Below, one piece after another: positions 8,528-17,129 of a stretch of DNA of 64,000 bases (the first letter of the stretch is position 1; each line of letters starts with the position of its first letter). The translations under genes and the position numbers were made by a program. Source of the DNA: Chromobacterium alkanivorans (GTDB lineage Bacteria > Pseudomonadota > Gammaproteobacteria > Burkholderiales > Chromobacteriaceae); NCBI RefSeq assembly GCF_016937655.1, contig NZ_JAFHKL010000015.1:53979-117978 (forward strand). Direction: 5' to 3'. The notes under the pieces were generated by a model, which did not search any database, was not told where the DNA came from, and saw only the letters and a program-made list of their open reading frames with translations.

Positions 8528-9274
8528 TTACATTTTCGCCAGTTGCTGGCGCGCTTTTTGGGCGGAATCCGTCTTGGGATACAGTTTGATCAGGCGTTTG
8601 TAAGTGGCTTTGGCCTGATCCATCTGGCCCAGATCGCGCTGGCAGTTGCCGATATTGCGCAGGGCTTCCGGCGCGAAGTGGTTGTCCGGAAATTGCTCGA
8701 CGAAGCGGCGGTGGATGTCGATGGCGGCGTCGTACTGGCGCAGCGCGGTGTGGGACACGCCCAGCCAGTAGGTGGCTTCCGCCACTTGCGGCGCCTGCGG
8801 GTTTTGCTCGATGAAGCCGCGCAGCGCGTCGGCGGCTTTGGCGAAGTCGCGGGCGCGCAGCAGGTTCAGCGCCTTGTCGTAATCCGGGCTGGTGGTGGCG
8901 CCGCCGTCCGCGGAGCCTGCGGCGGCGTCGCCGCGCGTGGCGGGCATGGGTTTGGCGCCGCTGTTTTCCAGGTGGCCCAACCGGCCGTCCAGGTCGTTGT
9001 ACAGATCGTTCTGGCGTTTCTGCGTGGTTTGCAGATTGTAGTTCAGCACTTCCACGTCGCCGCGCAGCTTGGCCACTTCGGCCTTCATCGCTTCCAGCTG
9101 GCTGACCATTTCCAGCAGCTTCTCATTGGAAAGCTTGCTTTCCACTTCATTGAGGCGGGTGGAGGCCTGGCGGTTGACTTGGTCCAGCTGGCGGCGGGTT
9201 TCTTCCAGATCGCCGGTGGTGGCGCAGCCGGTGAGGACCAGCAGCAGCGCGCTGCAAAGGGTGAGCCGTTTCAT
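8528..9274 (-). CDS. cpoB: Cell division coordinator CpoB (YbgF)
   Basis: A 248-aa periplasmic tol-pal accessory protein. In E. coli CpoB couples the Tol machine to PBP1B-driven peptidoglycan synthesis during constriction. The protein has a signal peptide ending LTGCATTG (a lipobox here), an N-terminal coiled coil rich in Leu/Glu/Gln (roughly residues 25-90) and C-terminal tetratricopeptide repeats (ARDFAKAADALRGFI, YWLGVSHTALRQYDAAI, LRNIGNCQRDLGQMDQA). Start chosen at 9274, where the signal peptide begins. It follows pal after an intervening R2 palindromic repeat, so its co-transcription with pal may be reduced. Confidence 0.93.
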   Translation of the reverse strand: MKRLTLCSALLLVLTGCATTGDLEETRRQLDQVNRQASTRLNEVESKLSNEKLLEMVSQLEAMKAEVAKLRGDVEVLNYNLQTTQKRQNDLYNDLDGRLGHLENSGAKPMPATRGDAAAGSADGGATTSPDYDKALNLLRARDFAKAADALRGFIEQNPQAPQVAEATYWLGVSHTALRQYDAAIDIHRRFVEQFPDNHFAPEALRNIGNCQRDLGQMDQAKATYKRLIKLYPKTDSAQKARQQLAKM

Positions 9275-9436
9275 GGTTGTCCCGGGATGTCCCGCCGTCC
9301 GGCCCGGAGGGGACGACGCTAGTGAGTTGGGTGGCAATGAATACAGCCGGATATCTTAACGGCAAGCGCGCGAAAGCGCATCCGCCCGATGTCCGGCTGT
9401 ACAGCCGGCCCGAAACCGGGCCGGCGTCATAGGCTT

Positions 9437-9578
9437 AGAACCTGTTTACGATCTGCTGCGCGTCGGCGATACGGCGTTGAAAACGTCTTCGAAATGCTCA
9501 TGTACCGTGTGTACATTCCGCTTTCTCAGCCGTTTTCGCCTTGTCTCGCCTTAGCTCGCGAGATCGTAAACACGTTCT
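9437..9578. repeat. R2 palindromic repeat, copy 1
   Basis: About 142 bp bounded by 18-bp inverted ends: AGAACCTGTTTACGATCT at the left and the complement of AGAACGTGTTTACGATCT at the right (one mismatch). The middle holds an imperfect hairpin around ATGCTCATGTAC/GTGTACATT and a CTTTCTC stretch. Related copies lie at 12.87 and 59.65 kb in the same orientation, each just 3' of a minus-strand gene; here it separates pal from cpoB. No transposase is encoded. Confidence 0.85.
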
Positions 9579-9590
9579 TAGAACCCGTTC

Positions 9591-10118
9591 TTAGTGGCCT
9601 TGGTACACGATGTCGGCGCGACGGTTCTCGGCGAAGTCCGACTCGGTGTTGCCGGTGGCGCGCGGTTTTTCCTTGCCGAAGCTGACCGCTTCCAGCTGGC
9701 TTTCCTTGGCGCCCAGCACTTCCATCGCCTTCTTCACGCTCTCGGCGCGGCGCTGGCCCAGGGCCAGGTTGTATTCGCGGCTGCCGCGGGCGTCGGTGTT
9801 GCCCTGGATGATGACTTTCTTGTCCGCGTTCTGCTTCAGGTAGGCGGAGTGGGTTTCCACCACCGGCTTGCCGTTGGCGTCGACGGAGGAGGAGTCGAAG
9901 GCGAAGTAGACGCTGCGCTTGGCCAGCGGGCTGTTGGGATCGTTCAGCGGATCCACCGCCACCTGGTTCTGGTTGCCGCTGCCGGTGTCCACCGGCGCGC
10001 TGGTCTGCGGCGTGGTCGGCTGCTGGGTGCCGGCGCTGGTGTCGGCCGGTTTGGTGCTGGCGCAGGCGGCCAGCAGGGTTACGGTGGCGGTGCCGAGGAC
10101 GAGTTGTTTCCAGTTCAT
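9591..10118 (-). CDS. pal: Peptidoglycan-associated lipoprotein Pal
   Basis: A 175-aa outer-membrane lipoprotein that anchors the envelope to peptidoglycan and is moved by the Tol complex. The signal peptide ends LLAACAST (lipobox), then a Thr/Gln/Pro linker leads to an OmpA-C domain with the SVYFAFDSSSVD start, the diaminopimelate-binding region GNTDARGS and EYNLALGQRRAE. The ATG is preceded by GGAG. The stop codon lies seven bases from the R2 repeat. It follows tolB by 14 bp. Confidence 0.97.
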   Translation of the reverse strand: MNWKQLVLGTATVTLLAACASTKPADTSAGTQQPTTPQTSAPVDTGSGNQNQVAVDPLNDPNSPLAKRSVYFAFDSSSVDANGKPVVETHSAYLKQNADKKVIIQGNTDARGSREYNLALGQRRAESVKKAMEVLGAKESQLEAVSFGKEKPRATGNTESDFAENRRADIVYQGH

Positions 10119-10132
10119 ATCAATAGCTCCAA

Positions 10133-11422
10133 TTAAGGACGATTAAATGGGCCCCAAGCCGGGTCCTGTACATCGCCGTTGATAACGGCCAATTTCACTT
10201 TGCTGCTGCCATCCGTGGTGGCGGCGTACAACACGCTCTTGCCGCCGGCGTCGCTGGCGTACAGCACCATGCGGCCGTTGGGGGCGAAGCTTGGGCGTTC
10301 GTTGTAGCCGCCGTCCGACAGCGCGCGGCTGTCGTTGGTGGCCAGGTCTTGCGCCATCACGCGGAAGTTGCCTCCCTCGCGACGGATGTAACTCAGGGTC
10401 TTGCCGTCCGGCGACACCTTGGGCGACACGTTGTAGCGTCCTTCCCAGGTGACGCGCTGGGCGTTGCCGCCGTCGGCGGACACGCGGTAAATCTGCGGGC
10501 CGCCGGCGCGGTCGGACACGAAATACAGGCTGCCGCCGTCCGGGCTCCATGCGGGCTCGGTGTCGATGCCGCCGTTGTACATCAGCCGGCGCGCGCCGCC
10601 GCCGTTGGCGTTGATCACGTAGATCTGCGAGTTGCCGCTGGTGGTCAGCACCACCGCCAGCTTGCTGCCGTCCGGGCTCCAGGCCGGCGCGGAATTGCTG
10701 CCCTTGAAGTTGGCGGCGGCGAAACGCTGGCCGGTGGCCAGGCTCTGCACCCAGACCACCGGTTTCTTGCTTTCAAACGACACGTAGGCGATGCGTCCGC
10801 CGTCCGGGCTCCAGCTCGGGGAGATGATGGGCTCCCTGGAGCGCAGAATGGTCTGGGCGCGTCCGCCGTCCACGTCCGCCACTTGCAAGAGATAGCTGCC
10901 GCCGGTCTTCAGCACGTAAACGATGCGAGTGTTGAAGAAGCCCTTCTGGCCGGTGATCGCCTCGTAAATCATGTCGGCGATCGCGTGCGCCACCTGGCGG
11001 GTGCGGTCCGGGGTGACGGTGAATTCGCCGCCGGTCAGCTGTTTCTTCTGCGCGACGTCCATCAGCCGGAAACTGATCTTCAACTGGCCGCCGACGGCCG
11101 CCTCCACCTTGCCGATGGCGACGGACTGCGCGCCGGCGGCCTGCCACAGCGGGTAGCGGATGTCGGCGGGCTCGAACGGCGTGTTGGCCACGCCGGCGGC
11201 GTCCACCATGCGGAAGGCGCCGGAAATCGTCAGATCGTTCTTGATCACCGGGCTCAGCCCGCCCTGGGCGCTGGCTTCGTCCTTGAACGGCGCGATGGCG
11301 ATGGCGTGGCGATTGGCCCCGCCGCCGACGATCTCGATGGTCATTTCCGCTTGCGCGCCGCCTGCGGCCAGCAGGCCCAGCGTGACGAGCAGCACATTCA
11401 ACAGAGTTTTGAAGCTGGACAT
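10133..11422 (-). CDS. tolB: Tol-Pal system protein TolB
   Basis: A 429-aa periplasmic protein that binds Pal and TolA. It has a Sec signal peptide (LLAAGGAQA), an N-terminal mixed alpha/beta domain (IEIVGGGANRHAIAIAPF) and a six-bladed beta-propeller with repeated WSPDG motifs (SPSWSPDGGRIAYVS, APAWSPDGSKLAVV, EPAWSPDGGSLYFVS). Length and order fit the family. It is separated from tolA by 104 bp and from pal by 14 bp, so tolB-pal form a tight pair. Confidence 0.97.
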   Translation of the reverse strand: MSSFKTLLNVLLVTLGLLAAGGAQAEMTIEIVGGGANRHAIAIAPFKDEASAQGGLSPVIKNDLTISGAFRMVDAAGVANTPFEPADIRYPLWQAAGAQSVAIGKVEAAVGGQLKISFRLMDVAQKKQLTGGEFTVTPDRTRQVAHAIADMIYEAITGQKGFFNTRIVYVLKTGGSYLLQVADVDGGRAQTILRSREPIISPSWSPDGGRIAYVSFESKKPVVWVQSLATGQRFAAANFKGSNSAPAWSPDGSKLAVVLTTSGNSQIYVINANGGGARRLMYNGGIDTEPAWSPDGGSLYFVSDRAGGPQIYRVSADGGNAQRVTWEGRYNVSPKVSPDGKTLSYIRREGGNFRVMAQDLATNDSRALSDGGYNERPSFAPNGRMVLYASDAGGKSVLYAATTDGSSKVKLAVINGDVQDPAWGPFNRP

Positions 11423-11526
11423 TAGTTCCCTCGAGTCAGTCTATCGGCATGCTAAGCCCGATGCACGGCGGCATGGTCAGCCTGGTTCCGCCTTGCGCTT
11501 CGCGCATGCCGGCGTATATCGCCGTC

Positions 11527-12393
11527 TTATGATTTGGGACGGAATTCCATTTTGAACTGCCGGTAACCGTCGTTGAAATTGGCGCCGGGCGGCAAGGCCG
11601 GGAAGGTTTTGGCTTCCCAGATCGCCCTTTGCACCGCGTCGTCGTAGGCCTTGCTGCCGCTGCTTTGCAGCAGTTGCACCCGGTTTACCTCCAGCGAGGG
11701 CAGCAGGCTGACCTGCAACACCACTTTGGGATTGCCGCTCAGCTCCGGCGGCACCTGCACCAAGGGGGTGACTTTGGCCTTGACCCGGCTGATCCAGCCG
11801 GCTTTGGCCGTCGACGAGCCGTTGGCCGCGCCGCCGGCCACGCCGTTGGGCGAACCGGCCTGATCGCTGCGCGCATTGGCCTTGCCGCTGGTGCGCGGGC
11901 TGTCCAGGCTGGCCAGCAGGTCGTCGGCTTCCGGATTGTAGGTCTTGGACGGCTTGGGCTTGGCTTGCGGCTTGGCCGGCGCCGGCGGCGCTTTGGCCTC
12001 CGGTTTTTTCTCGGCGGGCTGGTCCGCTTTCTTCGCTTCGGGCTTCTTCGCCGGCTCCGGCTTGGGTTCCGGCTTAGGCTCGGGCTTGGGCTCCGGTTTG
12101 AGCTTGGGCGGCTCCGGCGGTTTTTTGTTGCGACCCAGGTTGACGTCGGCGGGCGGCTCCGCCACGGCGGGGCGCGGCGGCTCCACCGTCGGCGCCGGCT
12201 TGGGCTCGGCGGTCACGGTCGGCGCGGGCGGCGGCGGCGCGGTGGTCCACAGTTCCAGCGCCACCGGGGCTTGTTCCTGCAAGGTTTGGGAGTGGAAGCC
12301 GCCCCACAGCAGCAGGCCGGCCACGACGACGTGCAGCAGCACCGAGACGATCAACGACCAGGGACGCGGCGAGGTGGACACTGCGGCCATCAT
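11527..12393 (-). CDS. tolA: Tol-Pal system protein TolA
   Basis: A 288-aa inner-membrane protein spanning the periplasm, linking TolQR to TolB-Pal. Near the N-terminus is one TM helix, SLIVSVLLHVVVAGLLLWG, which contains the SxxxH motif used to contact the motor proteins. Then comes a low-complexity Pro/Lys/Glu region (tandem KPEP) and a C-terminal TolA/TonB-like globular domain. The ATGA overlap with tolR supports coupling; a second ATG follows directly, so the start may be 12390. It is shorter than E. coli TolA because the helical domain II is replaced by the Pro-rich segment. Confidence 0.93.
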   Translation of the reverse strand: MMAAVSTSPRPWSLIVSVLLHVVVAGLLLWGGFHSQTLQEQAPVALELWTTAPPPPAPTVTAEPKPAPTVEPPRPAVAEPPADVNLGRNKKPPEPPKLKPEPKPEPKPEPKPEPAKKPEAKKADQPAEKKPEAKAPPAPAKPQAKPKPSKTYNPEADDLLASLDSPRTSGKANARSDQAGSPNGVAGGAANGSSTAKAGWISRVKAKVTPLVQVPPELSGNPKVVLQVSLLPSLEVNRVQLLQSSGSKAYDDAVQRAIWEAKTFPALPPGANFNDGYRQFKMEFRPKS

Positions 12394-12800
12394 CCCTGCT
12401 TTTGCTGCTTGACCGTCAGCGCCACGCGCTTGACGCCGGCCTGGTGGAGTTTGTCGGCGATCTGCACCACCTCGGCGTATTTGAGGTTGGCGTCGGCGGA
12501 GATGGCCACCGGGCGTTCGGCCGCGCCCAGCGTCTGGATCTGCGCGGCCAGGTCGGCGACGGAGGCGACGTCGGTCTTGCGGTCGTTGTCTATCAGTTGG
12601 ATCTTGCCCTGAGCGTCCACGGTCACTTCCAGCGGACGGGTGTCGATGCTGGCGGCCTGGGACACGCTGGGCACTTCGATCACGCCGGGCGTGAACATCG
12701 GCGCGGTCACCATGAAGATGACCAGCAGCACCAGCATCACGTCGATGTAGGGCACGACGTTCATCTGGTTCATCTGGCGGCGGGGACGGCGATTGAGCAT
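12390..12800 (-). CDS. tolR: TolR/ExbD-family proton-channel subunit
   Basis: A 136-aa single-pass inner-membrane protein of the ExbD/TolR family. The TM segment VVPYIDVMLVLLVIFMVTA carries the conserved Asp that conducts protons with TolQ. The C-terminal periplasmic domain (ADANLKYAEVVQIADKLHQAG) is typical. Its ATGA overlap with tolA identifies it as the TolR of this cluster. The usual upstream partner tolQ (and ybgC) is not here: the gene is preceded by an R2 repeat and an O-methyltransferase. Confidence 0.93.
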   Translation of the reverse strand: MLNRRPRRQMNQMNVVPYIDVMLVLLVIFMVTAPMFTPGVIEVPSVSQAASIDTRPLEVTVDAQGKIQLIDNDRKTDVASVADLAAQIQTLGAAERPVAISADANLKYAEVVQIADKLHQAGVKRVALTVKQQKQG

Positions 12801-12865
12801 GGAGCGTCTGTTAGCGTTGGCAAGCGGTCATGATACACCGGGCTCCGGTCTAGGTGGGCCGGCTA

Positions 12866-13018
12866 AGAACCTGTTTACGATCTGCTGCGCGTCGGCGGGA
12901 TAGTTGGACAAGGGCGTTGAAACCAACTTCGAAATGCTCAGGTACCGTATGTACATTCCGCTTTCTCAGCGGTTTTCGCCTTGTCTCGCCTTAGCTCGCG
13001 AGATCGTAAACACGTTCT
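12866..13018. repeat. R2 palindromic repeat, copy 2
   Basis: Same element as at 9437-9578, with the same 18-bp inverted ends (12866-12883 and 13001-13018) and a short local difference near 12896-12915. It lies in the gap where tolQ would be expected, between the O-methyltransferase and tolR. Confidence 0.85.
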
Positions 13019-13077
13019 AAAGCGGGTCAGACCGCGGCGGATCATGAAAAGTTCATGGCCGCGGTCGCCTGGGGGGC

Positions 13078-13746
13078 TCAGGCCAGCCGCGTGCACAAGG
13101 TCAGCCCATCTCCCACCGGCAGCACGCACATGCGGATGCGCGGGTCGTGTTTCAGGCCGGCGTTGAATTCGTGCATCAGGTGGACGCCGGGCGGGTCTTC
13201 CGGCTTGGGTTCCACCACGCGGCCGGACAGGAAGATGTTGTCGATGGCGATCACGCCGCCGGGGCGCACTAGTTGCAGGCAGGCTTCGTAATAGTCGCGG
13301 TAGGAAGGTTTGTCCGCGTCGATGAAGGCCAGGTCGTACTGGCCCGCCTGGCCGGCGTCCAGTTGCTGGCGCAAGGTGGCGAGCGCCGGCTGCAGCACCA
13401 GTTCGATGCGATCGGCGACGCCGGCGCGGGCCCAGTAGTCGCGGGCGACGTCGGTGAAGGTCTCGCTGACGTCGCAGGCCAGCGTGCGGCCGTCTTCCGG
13501 CATCGCCAAGGTCACCGCCAGCGAGCTGTAGCCGGTGAACACGCCGATCTCCAGATAGCGGCGCGCGCCTATCAGTTGCGCCAGCCAGGCCATGAACTGG
13601 CCTTGCTCCGGCGCGATCTGCATTTTGGCCATGCGGTGGGTGGCGGTGAATTCGCGCAGCTCGCGCATCACCGGATGTTCGCTGAGGCTGATGTTCAGCA
13701 GGTAGTCGTGCAAGGCGCCGTCTAGCGCCACGGTGCGGCTGGTCAT
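13078..13746 (-). CDS. Class I SAM-dependent O-methyltransferase
   Basis: A 222-aa caffeoyl-CoA/catechol-type O-methyltransferase. The SAM-binding motif is EIGVFTGYSSLAVTLAMP; later motifs include DLAFIDADKPSYRDYYE (metal-binding Asp) and GGVIAIDNIFLSGRV, as in Mg(2+)-dependent enzymes of this group. The acceptor is unknown. Start at ATG 13746 is preferred over an upstream TTG. It is preceded by a DUF3460 gene on the same strand. Confidence 0.88.
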   Translation of the reverse strand: MTSRTVALDGALHDYLLNISLSEHPVMRELREFTATHRMAKMQIAPEQGQFMAWLAQLIGARRYLEIGVFTGYSSLAVTLAMPEDGRTLACDVSETFTDVARDYWARAGVADRIELVLQPALATLRQQLDAGQAGQYDLAFIDADKPSYRDYYEACLQLVRPGGVIAIDNIFLSGRVVEPKPEDPPGVHLMHEFNAGLKHDPRIRMCVLPVGDGLTLCTRLA

Positions 13747-13807
13747 GGGTGTGCAGTGCAATCGGAAACGCCCGCGGCGCGGGCGTCGGGTCAGGCGGGA
13801 GCCGGGC

Positions 13808-13987
13808 TTATTCCGGCTGGTAAACGTAGGGCTGTTGCGGCACGCGGGATTCTTTCCAGCGCTTCTGGTCGTCGGCGTTCAGCTGACGATCCCACAGGGT
13901 CAGGCGCAGTTCGCGGCGCTGGCTGTCCACTTCCGGGTGTTCTTCCAGGAAGCCGTTGATGAATTGGGTGAAATCGGACTGATACAT
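13808..13987 (-). CDS. DUF3460 family small protein
   Basis: A 59-aa protein starting MYQSDFTQFINGFLEEHPEV and ending QQPYVYQPE. It has the pattern of DUF3460, a short betaproteobacterial family of unknown function with an acidic N-terminus and a conserved LWDR segment (TLWDRQLN here). It is hydrophilic, lacks a signal peptide and uses codons like its neighbours. It lies 61 bp upstream of the methyltransferase on the same strand and diverges from the psl cluster. Confidence 0.8.
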   Translation of the reverse strand: MYQSDFTQFINGFLEEHPEVDSQRRELRLTLWDRQLNADDQKRWKESRVPQQPYVYQPE

Positions 13988-14224
13988 CGCATCGTTCCTT
14001 CTAAGGCTGATGCCGTGATTTTAATCGATAAATCGCCGCGCAGTCAGCCTGATGGCCGCGCTTTACATTCATTTTGACAACAGATTTCACAGTACAGCGC
14101 AAATCCTGGTTGCGCGAAACGCGCTTTGCTGCGATATTGCGTAAAAGATTTAAAGACATTAAAGAGAAATTTTAAACTGAAAAGGTGGATTTGTTTAATC
14201 AAATTAAACTTAATGGTTTATGTG
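13988..14224. promoter_or_regulatory. Divergent control region before psl-like cluster
   Basis: A 237-bp AT-rich segment between the DUF3460 gene and the exopolysaccharide operon. A TTGACA box lies at 14074-14079, but no well-spaced -10 follows it. A GCGCAA/TTGCGC hairpin occupies 14097-14115. The base composition changes sharply to high GC at about 14225, which helps place the first pslA codon. No JUMPstart/ops element is visible. Confidence 0.45.
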
Positions 14225-15658
14225 ATGCGAATTCGCAATGTGGACAGCCTGGTGCAGTTCTACCCCGAGACCTTGACCTATCTGAGGTTGCTGGCTCGGT
14301 TGACGCACTTGGCGATGGTGTTGGCGCCCGGCGGCGCGCTGTTGCTGCTTGAACCGGCGTCGTCGGCGGCCCGCGGGCAGGCCGCCCAGGTGTTGTTGCT
14401 GGCCGGAGTCCTGGCCTTGTTGTCTTTTCAGGCGCTGGGCGTTTACGGCGGCGGCATGTTTTTGCGCCAGCTGCGTTTGCGGCCCCTGGCCGCGGCGTGC
14501 GCGCTGCTGTTTGCTGTTCTGTGGCTGGCGCGCGGGCTGTCGCCGGCGCTGGCGGCCTTGCCGGACCGGCTGTGGCCGTCCTGGTTCGCGGCTACGCTGG
14601 CTTTGTTGTTGTCGCAGCGCTTGTTGGTGCATGTCTGGTGCCGCCGGCTGGTGCGCCGCGGCGTGGGCCTGCAACGCACGGTGATCCTGGGCTGTACCGC
14701 CAGCGGCCATCTGCTGGCCGGCTTTCTGCGGGAGAACGCGGACATCCGCGCCTGCGTGGTCGGCTTCGTCGACGACCGTTCGGACCGTCTGCAATACGCG
14801 ATGGCGGGCCTGCCCTATCTGGGCGGCATGCGACAGCTGGAGGAGAGGGTGCGCGAGGGCCAGGTGCAGCAGATTCTGGTGGCGCTGCCCTGGGCGGCGG
14901 TGAAGCGGATGGGGGATTTGGTCAGCCTGCTGCGGCGCTTGCCGGTGACGGTGCTGCTGGCGCCGGACATGGCGGGTTTGCGGCACGCCCATCACCGGGT
15001 GAGCGCGGTGGCCGGGCTGCCGATGTTCAATATTTCCGAGCGGCCGCTCAAGGGCTGGTCGCCCTTGCTCAAGCGCTGCGAGGACGTGCTGCTGGCCGCT
15101 TGCGCGCTGGCGCCGGCCGCGCCGCTGATGCTGTTGATCGCCGCGGCGATCAAGCTGGATTCGCCGGGGCCGGTGTTGTTCCGGCAACGGCGCTACGGCT
15201 ACAACAACCGCCTGATCGAGGTCTACAAATTCCGCTCCATGTATGTGGAGCAGGCCGACGCCGACGCCGAGGCGCAAACCACGCGCCGCGATCCACGCGT
15301 GACCCGCGTCGGCCGCTTCATCCGCAGGACCAGCCTGGACGAGCTGCCGCAGCTGCTCAATGTGCTGGGCGGCAGCATGTCCATGGTGGGGCCGCGTCCG
15401 CACGCCACCGCCACCAAGGCCGCCGGCGTCTTGTTCGAGGACGCGGTGGCGGAGTATTCCGCCCGTCATCGGGTCAAGCCGGGCATTACCGGCTGGGCCC
15501 AGGTCAACGGCTACCGCGGCGAAACCGACACCCTGGCCAAGATAGAGCGCCGGGTGGCGCACGATCTCGAATACATCGAGAACTGGTCGCTGTGGTTCGA
15601 CGCCTACATCCTGATCCGCACCCTGCCGGCCGTGCTGTCGGCCGACGAAGCCTATTGA
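14225..15658 (+). CDS. pslA: PslA-like undecaprenyl-phosphate glucose phosphotransferase
   Basis: A 477-aa membrane enzyme that starts exopolysaccharide repeat units by moving a sugar-1-phosphate (probably glucose-1-P) to undecaprenyl phosphate. It has four N-terminal TM helices, a central nucleotide-binding-like domain ([17 protein letters not shown]), a fifth TM near residue 290 and the catalytic bacterial sugar transferase domain with [36 protein letters not shown] and GPRPHA. An open frame extends upstream to 14126 through AT-rich DNA; ATGs at 14213 and 14225 are both possible and neither has a clear SD. First gene of a twelve-gene run in psl order. Confidence 0.88.
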   Translation: MRIRNVDSLVQFYPETLTYLRLLARLTHLAMVLAPGGALLLLEPASSAARGQAAQVLLLAGVLALLSFQALGVYGGGMFLRQLRLRPLAAACALLFAVLWLARGLSPALAALPDRLWPSWFAATLALLLSQRLLVHVWCRRLVRRGVGLQRTVILGCTASGHLLAGFLRENADIRACVVGFVDDRSDRLQYAMAGLPYLGGMRQLEERVREGQVQQILVALPWAAVKRMGDLVSLLRRLPVTVLLAPDMAGLRHAHHRVSAVAGLPMFNISERPLKGWSPLLKRCEDVLLAACALAPAAPLMLLIAAAIKLDSPGPVLFRQRRYGYNNRLIEVYKFRSMYVEQADADAEAQTTRRDPRVTRVGRFIRRTSLDELPQLLNVLGGSMSMVGPRPHATATKAAGVLFEDAVAEYSARHRVKPGITGWAQVNGYRGETDTLAKIERRVAHDLEYIENWSLWFDAYILIRTLPAVLSADEAY

Positions 15659-15665
15659 GGCCGCC

Positions 15666-17129
15666 ATGCAAACCCATACTCCAGAACTGATTCCCTGCAT
15701 CGTGTCCGGCGGCGCCGGCACCCGCTTGTGGCCGGTGTCGCGGCAGGCGTTTCCCAAACCCTTCATCCGCTTGGCCGACGACCAGAGCCTGTTGCAGAAA
15801 GCCTTCCTGCGCGCCGCGCGCCTGCCGGGGGTGAAGCGGGTGATCATCATCACCAATCAGCAGGCGCAGCTGCGCACTCTGGACGAGTGCCGGGCGGTCA
15901 ACGCCGGCGGGCTGGCGCTGGAGCTGCTGCTGGAGCCGGAAGGGCGCAACACCGCCCCGGCGCTGGCGGCGGCGGCCGCGGACCTGCTGGAGCGCGAGCC
16001 GGAGTCCAATCCGCTGCTGCTGGCGCTGCCGGCGGATCATCTGATCGCCGACGAGGCCGCCTTCGCCTCCGCGGTGGAGAAAGCCGCGCGTCTGGCCGGC
16101 GGCGGCCGCATCGTCGTGTTCGGCCTGACGCCCAGCCGCGCGGAAACCGGTTTCGGCTATATCGAGGCCGGCGCGGCGATAGGCGCGGACGGCCAGGAGG
16201 TGGCGCGTTTCGTGGAAAAGCCGGACCTTGCCGCCGCCGAAGGCTATCTGGCCGGCGGCCGCCACTTATGGAACAGCGGCATGTTCTGCTTTTCCGCCGC
16301 CGCCTTGTGCGCGGAACTGGCCGAACACGCGCCCGACGTGCTGGCGGCGGTGCGGGACTGCCTGGCGCACAGCCCGGCGTCCCTGCACGCGGACCACCGG
16401 CTGCGCGCGCTGGAGCGCGAGCGTTTTGGCCGCTGCCCGGACATCTCCATCGATTACGCGCTGATGGAGCGCACCCGCGTCGCGGCGGTGGTGCGCTGCG
16501 AACTGGGCTGGAGCGATATCGGCAACTGGGACAGCCTGGCCGAGCAGTTCCCGGCCGACGCCGACGGCAACCGCGTCAGCGGCGACGCCCTGCTGCGGGA
16601 CAGCCATGATTGCTTCATCCAGAGCCGCGGCCGGCTGATCGCGATGCTGGGCGTGGACAATCTGGCGGTGGTGGACACCCCGGACGCCTTGCTGGTGGCC
16701 GACCGCGGACGCAGCCAGGAAGTGCGCGAGCTGGCGCGGCGGCTGCAAGACCAGGGCCATCCGGCCTGGCGGCTGCATCTGAGCTCGCAGCGGCCCTGGG
16801 GCCATTACACCGTGCTGGCGGACAGCGAGCGCTACAAGATCAAGCGCATCGTGGTGAAGCCGGGCGCGGCGCTGTCCTTGCAGATGCACCACCATCGCAG
16901 CGAGCACTGGATCGTGGTCAGCGGCACCGCGACGGTGACCCACGGCGAGCAAGAGCGCTTGCTGCACACCAATGAATCCACCTTTATTCCCGCCGGCGAA
17001 ACCCATAGATTGAGCAATCCCGGCCTGATCGACCTGGTGCTGATCGAGGTGCAGAGCGGCGAATACCTGGGCGAGGACGACATCGTGCGCTTCGCCGACG
17101 ACTACGGCCGCTCGGAGGCCGCGCCGTGA
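15666..17129 (+). CDS. pslB: Mannose-1-P guanylyltransferase / mannose-6-P isomerase
   Basis: A 487-aa bifunctional enzyme making GDP-mannose. The N-terminal pyrophosphorylase has CIVSGGAGTRLWPVSRQ and FPKPF, the FVEKPD motif, and LWNSGMF. The C-terminal cupin isomerase domain has QRPWGHYTVL, QMHHHRSEHWIVVSG (metal-binding His) and ESTFIPAGETHRLSNPG. It could equally be named manC or algA; I use pslB because of its place as second gene of the psl-ordered cluster. It starts 8 bp after pslA and overlaps pslC (GTGA). Confidence 0.92.
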   Translation: MQTHTPELIPCIVSGGAGTRLWPVSRQAFPKPFIRLADDQSLLQKAFLRAARLPGVKRVIIITNQQAQLRTLDECRAVNAGGLALELLLEPEGRNTAPALAAAAADLLEREPESNPLLLALPADHLIADEAAFASAVEKAARLAGGGRIVVFGLTPSRAETGFGYIEAGAAIGADGQEVARFVEKPDLAAAEGYLAGGRHLWNSGMFCFSAAALCAELAEHAPDVLAAVRDCLAHSPASLHADHRLRALERERFGRCPDISIDYALMERTRVAAVVRCELGWSDIGNWDSLAEQFPADADGNRVSGDALLRDSHDCFIQSRGRLIAMLGVDNLAVVDTPDALLVADRGRSQEVRELARRLQDQGHPAWRLHLSSQRPWGHYTVLADSERYKIKRIVVKPGAALSLQMHHHRSEHWIVVSGTATVTHGEQERLLHTNESTFIPAGETHRLSNPGLIDLVLIEVQSGEYLGEDDIVRFADDYGRSEAAP

